43,082 nucleotides of DNA, taken from positions 1 to 43,082 of the forward strand of contig WOZK01000006.1 of NCBI GenBank assembly GCA_011620275.1, given 5' to 3'. The notes beneath the pieces were generated by a model, which did not search any database, was not told the DNA's origin, and worked only from the letters and a program-made list of their open reading frames with translations. Position 1 is the stretch's first letter; the number at the start of each line of letters is the position of its first letter. Source of the DNA: Candidatus Omnitrophota bacterium. GTDB lineage: Bacteria > Omnitrophota > Gorgyraeia > Gygaellales > Profunditerraquicolaceae. The translations under genes and the position numbers were made by a program. Below, piece by piece: positions 9,118-15,607 of the stretch.

Positions 9118-10408
9118 AGTCTATACCAAAATCGTTCAGATCGCCGGTGACGTGATCACGGTGGAAGCCGAAGGTATCGGTTACCTCGACATCGCCGAAG
9201 TGCAGACGCGCCGGGGGATGTCCCTGGCCCAGGTGATCAGGATCGACGGCGCACGCGTCTCCTTGCAGGTGTTTGCCGGCAGCAAAGGCATTTCTACCGG
9301 CGATAAGGTGCGATTCCTCGGCCACCCCATGCGGGTTGCCAGCGGTGATAATCTCCTGGGCAGGATCTTTAACGGCAGCGGGCTGCCTCTGGATAAGGGG
9401 CCGGCGTTGACCGAGAACCTCGTCGATATCGGCGGCCCTTCGGTGAATCCGGTTAGGCGCGTTGTCCCGGGGAAGATGATCCGTACCGGTATCCCGATGA
9501 TCGATGTGTTCAATTCCCTGGTCGAATCGCAGAAACTGCCGATCTTTTCCATTGCCGGTGAGCCGTATAACGAGCTGCTGGCGCGCATCGCTGTCCAGGC
9601 CGAGGTCGATTATATCATCCTTGGAGGCATGGGCCTCAAGCATGACGATTATTTGTTCTTCCGCGATACACTTGAAGAAGCGGGCGCGCTTTCCCGGTCG
9701 ATCTTCTTTATCCACACCGCCGCTGACCCGACCGTCGAATGCCTGCTCGTGCCGGATATCAGCCTGGCAGTGGCCGAACATTTTGCCTTGAACGGCAAGC
9801 GGGTGCTGGTGTTGTTGACCGACATGACCAATTTTGCCGACTCACTCAAAGAAATCGCCATTACGATGGAGCAGGTACCGTCGAACCGCGGCTATCCCGG
9901 CGATCTTTACAGCCAGCTGGCCAGCCGTTACGAAAAGGCGGTTGATTTCGATACCGCCGGTTCGATTACCATCCTGGCCGTGACCACCATGCCCGGCGAC
10001 GACGTGACCCATCCGGTGCCGGATAATACCGGTTATATCACCGAAGGGCAATTCTATCTGAAGAATGCCGTGATCGAGCCGTTCGGTTCGCTTTCCCGCC
10101 TGAAGCAACAGGTCAACGGCAAGACCCGTTCGGACCATCGCACGATCATGGATACGATGATCCAACTTTTTGCCGATTACCGCGAGACCCTAGAAAAACA
10201 GGCGATGGGTTTCCAAATGAGCGCTTGGGATAACAAGCTGTTACAGTACGGTAAGCGGTTTGAAAACGAGATGATGTCCCTAAAGGTGAATATTCCGCTG
10301 GAGAAAGCGCTGGATCGGGGCTGGGAGATCCTGGCCGACTGTTTTGCGCCGGAAGAGACGGGAATTAAGAAGGCGCTGATCGAGCAGTACTGGCCGAAAA
10401 CACGCTGA
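9110..10408 (+). CDS. atpB: V/A-type ATPase regulatory subunit B
   Basis: The 432-residue non-catalytic nucleotide-binding subunit alternates with A in the head. ATG 9110 gives [21 protein letters not shown] and is in the right frame; the region upstream belongs to subunit A. Motifs include [16 protein letters not shown], the degenerate P-loop region [33 protein letters not shown] and [24 protein letters not shown]. Length is normal for bacterial B subunits. The structured spacer 10409-10581 separates it from subunit D. Confidence 0.96.
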   Translation: MHKVYTKIVQIAGDVITVEAEGIGYLDIAEVQTRRGMSLAQVIRIDGARVSLQVFAGSKGISTGDKVRFLGHPMRVASGDNLLGRIFNGSGLPLDKGPALTENLVDIGGPSVNPVRRVVPGKMIRTGIPMIDVFNSLVESQKLPIFSIAGEPYNELLARIAVQAEVDYIILGGMGLKHDDYLFFRDTLEEAGALSRSIFFIHTAADPTVECLLVPDISLAVAEHFALNGKRVLVLLTDMTNFADSLKEIAITMEQVPSNRGYPGDLYSQLASRYEKAVDFDTAGSITILAVTTMPGDDVTHPVPDNTGYITEGQFYLKNAVIEPFGSLSRLKQQVNGKTRSDHRTIMDTMIQLFADYRETLEKQAMGFQMSAWDNKLLQYGKRFENEMMSLKVNIPLEKALDRGWEILADCFAPEETGIKKALIEQYWPKTR

Positions 10409-10415
10409 ACGCGGC

Positions 10416-10564
10416 CGCTGCGGATTGTTTCCGCAGCACCGCTCGCATTTCCCCGGCGAGGAAATGCTCGCTCGGGGAAAATATTCGCTCCCGGTAATCC
10501 CGCGGGCACGCCTCGGACCTTGCCCGCTCATATTTTCAACGTGCTGCGGAAACAATCCGCAGCG
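10416..10564 (+). repeat. Inverted-repeat element with internal hairpins between ATPase B and D
   Basis: A 24-base arm at 10416-10439 (CGCTGCGGATTGTTTCCGCA + GCAC) is the exact reverse complement of 10541-10564. Each arm can also fold on itself (GCTGCGGA/TCCGCAGC, 8 bp). The interior holds CATTTCC/GGAAATG and GCGGGCA/TGCCCGC stems. The whole 173-base spacer has no coding frame. It resembles a paired REP (REPIN) or a small MITE inserted into the operon, or an mRNA processing structure that sets B:D levels. Confidence 0.7.
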
Positions 10565-10581
10565 CCCACGCTCACGGTGTT

Positions 10582-11193
10582 ATGGCTAAGATAAAGCTTA
10601 CAAAAGGTGAACTGAAGAAGCAACGGGATGCGCTGCGGCAATACCAGCGCTATCTGCCCACACTGCAGTTGAAGAAGCAGCAGTTGCAGATGGAAATATT
10701 GAAATTTCTGGCGCTTATGGATCAGATCCGCGCACAGGAAGAAGAAAAGAAAACCGCCTGTCTCTTGTGGGCGGGGCTTCTGGCTACCTCTGGCATTGAT
10801 CTTGCGCTTTGGCTGAAGCCCTCGGCCGAGATCGTCGCATCCAGGAATATCGCCGGGGTTGAAGTGCGGCTGCTCGAGCGGCTGGATTTCGCAGCCGCAG
10901 AGTATGACCTTTTCACTATGCCCTTGTGGCTTGACCGCGGCCTGGAATTATTGCGCGAAGAGAAAAGTCTGCGTATGCAAATGCGCATGCTTGAGCGCGC
11001 GGTTGAGACGTTGCGCCATGAACTGCGGATAACCACGCAGCGGGTCAACTTGTTCGAGAAGGTGAAGATCCCGGAAGCCGAAGAGGCTATCCGGGTGATC
11101 AAGATATCCATCGGAGACCAGATGGCAAATGCCGTCGGCCGTAGCAAGGCAGCAAAGCGCAAGATCGAAGCGTTGAACGAGGTGCTGGTATGA
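10582..11193 (+). CDS. atpD: V/A-type ATPase subunit D (central rotor stalk)
   Basis: The 203-residue protein is almost wholly helical, with the N-terminal coiled coil (KIKLTKGELKKQRDALRQYQRYLPTLQLKKQQLQ read in two parts, residues 3-36) and a C-terminal helix ending RSKAAKRKIEALNEVLV, as in the rotor shaft subunit D. It links the head to the membrane ring. Its stop overlaps the next start as ATGA (11190-11193). It lacks strong sequence motifs, so the call rests on helical pattern, length and operon position. Confidence 0.88.
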   Translation: MAKIKLTKGELKKQRDALRQYQRYLPTLQLKKQQLQMEILKFLALMDQIRAQEEEKKTACLLWAGLLATSGIDLALWLKPSAEIVASRNIAGVEVRLLERLDFAAAEYDLFTMPLWLDRGLELLREEKSLRMQMRMLERAVETLRHELRITTQRVNLFEKVKIPEAEEAIRVIKISIGDQMANAVGRSKAAKRKIEALNEVLV

Positions 11194-12962
11194 TCGTCGG
11201 CATGAAAAAGGTTTCGGTGATCGCGCAGTCTAAAGATGCGGTAGATGTTGTGCGTCAGTTGCGTTCTTTGGGCGTGCTGCATGTGGAGCATCAGCAGCAG
11301 CCCAAGGGGAAAGATATCGCCGCGCTTACCGACACCATTGCTTTGGTCGGCACAGCGGCCGGCATACTTGCTTCTTTTCCGCAAGCGCGAGGAATAGCTC
11401 AGGAACCTGGAGGAAAACACGGGCAAACGGCTGAACAGTTCTGCCGGCATATCATTGATTGCTCCAAACGCAACGAACAGATGGAAGAGTTCGGCCGCAG
11501 CCTTAAAGCGGCCATTGTTGCCTGGCAGCCTTGGGGCGATTTTGATCCGCAGCGGATCGCCGAATTTTCCGCCGCCGGGGTCTTTGTGCAGTTGTTCCAG
11601 ATACCGTCAGCTGAGGTCGCCGGTTTACCGCCCGGCCTTATCGTCAAACGCGTGGGCGCGGAAGCAGGGATCGCCAATTGCCTGGTCATTGCCCGGCAGC
11701 GTGTACAGCTTCCCTATAAAGAATTGATCCCGCCGAAAATCGGTTTATCGGCGATGCAGCGTAAAGTCGAGGAAGACAGCCGGGTGGTCAGTGCACTGAG
11801 AAATGAGCTTATCGAGGCGCAGCGTTATTCGGCTTGGTTGCTTGAGTATAAAGAAAGCTGTATCAAAGAAATGGGTTTTCAGGAAGCGCTGGCTGGCATG
11901 GGCCAGCAATCGGCGCTTGCGTTTATCCGCGGTTTTGTCCCCCAAGGGGAGGCTGTTGCCGTCCTGGAATCACGCGCCCGACGTGAACGTTGGGCGTTGT
12001 TGATCGAAGAGCCGTCTGTAGACGATACCGTGCCGACGCTTTTACGCAACCCAAAATGGGTGGAGACGGTTAAACCGGTGCTGGCGCTTTTGGGTATCAC
12101 CCCGGGATATCATGAACTCGATGTAAGCATGATGTTTTTGGTTTTCTTCAGCCTGTTCTTCGGTATCCTGATCGGCGACGCCGGATATGGATTGGTTTAT
12201 CTGTTCTTGACCGTTTGGTTGCAGAAAAAGGCGCGGTTGAACTCATCGATGCGGCAGACCGTACATCTGCTTTACGTCCTGAGTTCCTGTGCGGTCCTCT
12301 GGGGTGCGCTTACCGGGACATTTTTCGGCCAGGAATGGCTGCGTAATCTTGGCATCCAGCCGCTGGTTGGCCGGCTGAACGACGTTACCTTCATGCAAAC
12401 GTTCTGTTTTTTCCTTGGCGCCCTGCATTTATCCCTGGCGCACGGATGGCGGGCAGCTTTGAAAGCGCCGTCTTTGTCGGCATTGGCGGATATCGGCTGG
12501 ATCGGCGTGCTCTGGACGGCTTTCTTCCTGGCGCGCACCTTAATCTTGAGCGCCGCTTTCCCGTCGTGGGGAATCAGGCTGGCGTATGCGTCGGTGGGCC
12601 TGGTCATACTTTTTACCAATCCCCAGCGCAATATGTTCAAGGCTGTCGGTGAAGGCCTGGGTACGGTGGCGTTGAGTTTGATGAATAGTTTTACCGATGT
12701 GGTATCATATGTGCGCCTTTTTGCCGTGGGCCTGGCAGGAGTTGCTATCGCTGAAACAACCAATGGCATGGCCGGGGGATTGGGAAGCGGTGTTATTGCC
12801 ATGGTTGCCGGGGTATTGATTGTTGTTATCGGCCATGCGTTGAATATCGTGCTAGGGCCGATGTCGGTCCTGGTGCATGGGGTAAGGTTGAATGTGCTGG
12901 AGTACTCAGGGCATGCGGGTGTGACCTGGAGCGGCGTGCCGTACGAGCCGCTGAAAGAATAA
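11190..12962 (+). CDS. atpI: V/A-type ATPase subunit I (membrane stator a-subunit)
   Basis: The 590-residue subunit has a cytoplasmic helical arm (about residues 1-310) and a membrane domain with seven or eight helices (from about 312, DVSMMFLVFFSLFFGILIGDAGYG). The essential arginine of the ion channel is seen in SYVRLFAVGLAG (Arg509). An alternative start is ATG 11202, four codons in. It forms the half-channels that pass ions to the subunit K ring. The size is slightly short of eukaryotic a-subunits but normal for bacteria. Confidence 0.93.
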   Translation: MIVGMKKVSVIAQSKDAVDVVRQLRSLGVLHVEHQQQPKGKDIAALTDTIALVGTAAGILASFPQARGIAQEPGGKHGQTAEQFCRHIIDCSKRNEQMEEFGRSLKAAIVAWQPWGDFDPQRIAEFSAAGVFVQLFQIPSAEVAGLPPGLIVKRVGAEAGIANCLVIARQRVQLPYKELIPPKIGLSAMQRKVEEDSRVVSALRNELIEAQRYSAWLLEYKESCIKEMGFQEALAGMGQQSALAFIRGFVPQGEAVAVLESRARRERWALLIEEPSVDDTVPTLLRNPKWVETVKPVLALLGITPGYHELDVSMMFLVFFSLFFGILIGDAGYGLVYLFLTVWLQKKARLNSSMRQTVHLLYVLSSCAVLWGALTGTFFGQEWLRNLGIQPLVGRLNDVTFMQTFCFFLGALHLSLAHGWRAALKAPSLSALADIGWIGVLWTAFFLARTLILSAAFPSWGIRLAYASVGLVILFTNPQRNMFKAVGEGLGTVALSLMNSFTDVVSYVRLFAVGLAGVAIAETTNGMAGGLGSGVIAMVAGVLIVVIGHALNIVLGPMSVLVHGVRLNVLEYSGHAGVTWSGVPYEPLKE

Positions 12963-12976
12963 CCTACGAGGAGGAA

Positions 12977-13438
12977 ATGGTGGAGACGAACCTGCTGGTA
13001 CAGTTTAAGGATTTGGGCATCGGTATGGTTTTGGCGTTGTCCGCTTTTGGTTCCGCTGCCGGTGCCGGTATTGCCGGTATGGCGGCGATCGGCGCCTGGA
13101 AGAAGAATTTTGTCCAGAACAAAACACCTTCATTCATGCTCGTCGCTTTTGTCGGCGCGCCGCTGACCCAGACCATTTACGGGATGATCGTGATGAACAA
13201 GATCGCAGAGCTTGCCGCCAAGGGACAGTACCTCTGGGGGATCGGGGCTTTCTGCGGTGCGGCGATGGGGCTTAGCGCCTATTTTCAGGGGAAATGCGCG
13301 GCTGTCGCCTGCGACGCCATGGGAGAGACCAACAAAGGCTTCGGCAATTATATCGTGGTGCTGGGCATGACCGAGACCGTGGCTTTGTTCGTGATGGCTT
13401 TTACTTTGGGAATCCTCGGCAAAATTTCCGGAGTGTAA
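12977..13438 (+). CDS. atpK: V/A-type ATPase proteolipid subunit K, predicted Na+-binding
   Basis: The 153-residue proteolipid has four membrane helices (two fused hairpins). AGGAGGAAA lies just before ATG 12977. The ion-binding Glu is in LGMTETVALF (Glu133); the first hairpin has no carboxylate but carries Thr64-Gln65 (APLTQTIYG), and the second has Gln104 (YFQGK). These match Thr64, Gln65, Gln110 and Glu139, side-chain ligands of Na+ in Enterococcus hirae NtpK. One carboxylate per four-helix unit is the classical V-type arrangement. It is the last ATPase gene; tRNA-Val follows after 6 bases. Confidence 0.93.
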   Translation: MVETNLLVQFKDLGIGMVLALSAFGSAAGAGIAGMAAIGAWKKNFVQNKTPSFMLVAFVGAPLTQTIYGMIVMNKIAELAAKGQYLWGIGAFCGAAMGLSAYFQGKCAAVACDAMGETNKGFGNYIVVLGMTETVALFVMAFTLGILGKISGV

Positions 13439-13444
13439 ATTTGA

Positions 13445-13519
13445 GGGCGCTTAGTTCAGCTGGTTAGAACGCGTGATTTACATTCACGAGATTCAGAGGT
13501 TCAACTCCTCTAGCGCCCA
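13445..13519 (+). tRNA. tRNA-Val (anticodon TAC)
   Basis: Acceptor stem GGGCGCT (13445-13451) pairs with AGCGCCC (13512-13518), discriminator A13519. D arm GTTC/GAAC; anticodon stem CGTGA/TCACG with loop TTTACAT, anticodon TAC at 13479-13481; T arm AGAGG-TTCAACT-CCTCT. CCA is not encoded. The variable loop reads as six bases. Confidence 0.93.
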
Positions 13520-13525
13520 TATTTG

Positions 13526-13553
13526 GGGGACACGTCCGTACGGACGTGTCCCC
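13526..13553. repeat. Perfect 28-bp palindrome between the two tRNA genes
   Basis: GGGGACACGTCCGT (13526-13539) is followed directly by its exact reverse complement (13540-13553). Flanking TTT and AAA extend the pairing past one bulged G. With no loop bases it is more like a REP element or a cruciform site than a normal terminator, though it could end transcription from either side. Confidence 0.8.
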
Positions 13554-13608
13554 AAACAAAATTGTTGCTAAGCCGGCGATTTTAACATAGAATTAAGTAC
13601 CATTTTGT

Positions 13609-13684
13609 GGGGTCGTAGTGTAGCCTGGTTCAACACGTCGCCCTGTCACGGCGAAGATCGCGAGTTCAAATCTCGTCGACCCCG
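13609..13684 (+). tRNA. tRNA-Asp (anticodon GTC)
   Basis: Acceptor GGGGTCG (13609-13615) pairs with CGACCCC (13677-13683), discriminator G13684. D arm GTGT/ACAC; anticodon stem TCGCC/GGCGA with loop CTGTCAC; T arm GCGAG-TTCAAAT-CTCGT. CCA is not encoded; TTTTCT follows, which may help end transcription. Confidence 0.94.
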
Positions 13685-13714
13685 TTTTCTCTCCCCTTCT
13701 CCTTTCCGATCCAG

Positions 13715-13728
13715 GAACGCCGGCGTTC
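13715..13728. repeat. 14-bp perfect palindrome upstream of the tRNA-binding protein
   Basis: GAACGCC is followed directly by GGCGTTC. It sits in the 127-base spacer between tRNA-Asp and the next gene. It could be an operator or a chance palindrome. A TATAAT at 13784-13789, about 22 bases before ATG 13812, may be a -10 box, but no good -35 is seen. Confidence 0.3.
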
Positions 13729-13811
13729 GATATCGCCAAGACCCCCACGGTAAAACAGCCCTGCTCGGGGCCTCTATTTATGATATAATACTAACGAACA
13801 GGAGGATAGAC

Positions 13812-14132
13812 ATGGCGACGATAGATGATTTCAAGAAACTGGAATTCAGGATTGCCGAGATAAAAGATGTCGTCGAACACCCGCAGGCAGACAGGCTTTA
13901 CGTGCTGAAGGTCGACGTGGGAGGCAGTGAAAAACAGATCGTCGCCGGCATCCGCGCCGGTTACGGAAAGGAAGATTTGGTTGGGAAACAGGTTGTGCTG
14001 GTGAATAATCTCGAACCGGCGGTACTGCGCGGCGTGGAGAGCCAGGGGATGCTGCTGGCGGCTTCGGACGAGCAGGGAGTGTGCTTGGTATCTCCGCTGC
14101 GCAGGGTGACTCCGGGCAGCGTGGTGAAATGA
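13812..14132 (+). CDS. MetRS beta-subunit-like / CsaA-type tRNA-binding domain protein
   Basis: The 106-residue protein is a single OB-fold tRNA-binding domain of the kind found at the C terminus of methionyl-tRNA synthetase (MetG beta) and in CsaA. Typical parts are DFKKLEFRIAEIKDVVEHPQADRLYVLKVDVG, QIVAGI, and GKQVVLVNNLEPAVLRGVESQGMLLAA (each given as shown, residues ~5-85). AGGAGG at 13800-13805 precedes ATG 13812; a longer frame from 13605 would run through tRNA-Asp. It may join a MetRS catalytic subunit encoded elsewhere. The stop overlaps the next gene's ATG. Confidence 0.88.
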   Translation: MATIDDFKKLEFRIAEIKDVVEHPQADRLYVLKVDVGGSEKQIVAGIRAGYGKEDLVGKQVVLVNNLEPAVLRGVESQGMLLAASDEQGVCLVSPLRRVTPGSVVK

Positions 14133-14626
14133 TAAGACAACTGCTGGATTGCTCCGTTTGCCTGCAATGCCGGGGGTGCTGCCGATTCTCGGAGGGGAAC
14201 TCCATGTGGGTCCCTGTCCTCAGCAGCGCAGAGCAGGACAGCGTTTCTAAGGCCTGCCCCGGGGAGGGCGTCGTTGCCGACGGGAGGCTTGCTACCGTCC
14301 CAGATCCCGAAGAGGGGCTTCATTATTGCGTTCTTTTTTCTCCTTCCGGGAATTCCTGTAGGCTTTATTCCCGCCGTCCGTTGGAGTGCAGACTTTATCC
14401 TTTTTTGATAAATCTTAATCCCGATAACAGCAGAGTGTTTCTCTGTTTGGACATGAACTGCCCGTTCGCGGCCGAGCACCACAAAGATTCTTCTTTCCGC
14501 GAATACGCCGCGTATCTGGCGGAGTATCTTAATTCACCTGCGCGGCTGGAGCTTTTTCGCAGGGAGAAGCGGCTGCTCCAGTCTTATCCGGGGGAGATGC
14601 CGGAGTTCGCCGAAATCAAGATTTGA
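14129..14626 (+). CDS. YkgJ-like CxxCxxCC cysteine-cluster protein
   Basis: The 165-residue protein has the pattern of the YkgJ / CxxCxxCC family (PF03692): CLQCRGCC at residues 10-17, then a Cys in HYCVLF, NSCRLYSRRPLECRLYPF, and CLDMNC. These cysteines probably bind zinc or an iron-sulfur cluster; the biochemical role of the family is not known. ATG 14129 overlaps the previous stop. The next gene begins within two bases, so the three small genes here are likely one transcript. Confidence 0.78.
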   Translation: MIRQLLDCSVCLQCRGCCRFSEGNSMWVPVLSSAEQDSVSKACPGEGVVADGRLATVPDPEEGLHYCVLFSPSGNSCRLYSRRPLECRLYPFLINLNPDNSRVFLCLDMNCPFAAEHHKDSSFREYAAYLAEYLNSPARLELFRREKRLLQSYPGEMPEFAEIKI

Positions 14627-14628
14627 AA

Positions 14629-15534
14629 ATGGGACCGGTCGATCTGCTGCCTGAACATAAACCCTGTTTTTTGGAATACCTCTCGCTTTTCAGCGGCTGC
14701 CGCCTGAGCGCTTACGCCGCGGAGAATATATACATCTGGAGCGGGCTTTACAGGATCAGATGGACGATATACGAAGACTGCTTTTGCGTTTTTTTCGAGG
14801 ACAAGAACGGACGGTTCCTTTATCTTCCGCCTCTTGGTAAAGAGGAAGAGCGCCGGAGGGAAGCGGCGAGTAGAAGTTTTCTTTACATGCGGGAAAAGAA
14901 CGGGGATGCCGCCGGGGTCGGCAGAATGGAGAATGTCCCCGGGGAAATGCTTGTCTCTTTCGGCGAAGCTTACCGGGTCCGGCCTTCGATGCGCGAATAT
15001 ATCTGTTCCAGAGATGACCTGACGGGACTGCGCGGCAACGCCTTCAAACATAAACGGGCCTGTTGCAATCATTTCGCCGGGAACTACGGATACGAATACC
15101 GGGATTTCCGTTTCGCCTCGCGCAAAGAAATACACGAGCTTTACGGGATCTGGGCGGGACAGCGGCGGAAGAGAAAAGACAAGGTTTACGACGGGATGAT
15201 CGCCGACTCGCGCCTGGCGCTGGACAGGGCTCTCTCGGCCTCCGGCGTGCTGGCTTACCGCGGAGGGGCGCTTTTCGTGGAGGGGAAATTGAAGGGGTTC
15301 ACTCTCGGGTATCCCCTGAACGCGGATACCTTCTGCGTGCTTTATGAATTCACCGATCTTTCCTGCAAGGGCGCCGCGCAGTTCATCTTCCGGGAATTCT
15401 GCCGCAGCCTGGACGGGTATCGGAGTATAAACGTGATGGACGATTCCGGACTGGAGAACCTGCGCAGGGTAAAGATGTCTTATCGTCCGCGGGAGATAGT
15501 GCAGGCATACTCCGTCTTTCCCGCGGGGGCATAA
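14629..15534 (+). CDS. DUF2156 / phosphatidylglycerol lysyltransferase-like protein
   Basis: The 301-residue protein resembles the GNAT-fold DUF2156 domain (LPG_synthase_C type). It has SREEI-like early boundaries (VRPSMREYICSRDDLTGL), GNAFKHKRACCNHF (typical G-x-x-x-x-x-K-R-N stretch), GVLAYRGGALFVEGKLKGFTLGYPL and a closing SYRPREIVQAYSV. Members transfer aminoacyl groups or have unknown acyltransferase roles. ATG 14629 is used; TTG 14623 would add two residues and make a TTGA overlap with the previous stop. No membrane domain is present, unlike full MprF. Confidence 0.72.
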   Translation: MGPVDLLPEHKPCFLEYLSLFSGCRLSAYAAENIYIWSGLYRIRWTIYEDCFCVFFEDKNGRFLYLPPLGKEEERRREAASRSFLYMREKNGDAAGVGRMENVPGEMLVSFGEAYRVRPSMREYICSRDDLTGLRGNAFKHKRACCNHFAGNYGYEYRDFRFASRKEIHELYGIWAGQRRKRKDKVYDGMIADSRLALDRALSASGVLAYRGGALFVEGKLKGFTLGYPLNADTFCVLYEFTDLSCKGAAQFIFREFCRSLDGYRSINVMDDSGLENLRRVKMSYRPREIVQAYSVFPAGA

Positions 15535-15607
15535 AATAACTATGCAACCGGCAGTGAAAGAGATAGAATGTAGGACAAAAGCGGCAGTGATTTCAAACCC
15601 GGCAATC

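Noticed and set aside
10409-10581. A gene on the - strand in the B-D spacer (open frames near 10177-10555)
   Set aside because: The frames are mostly antisense to subunit B and the spacer part is hairpin sequence; no start site or family pattern.
3093-13519. Prophage or integrative element bounded by tRNA-Val
   Set aside because: No integrase and no copy of the tRNA 3' end was seen at the other boundary; contents are metabolic and ATPase genes.
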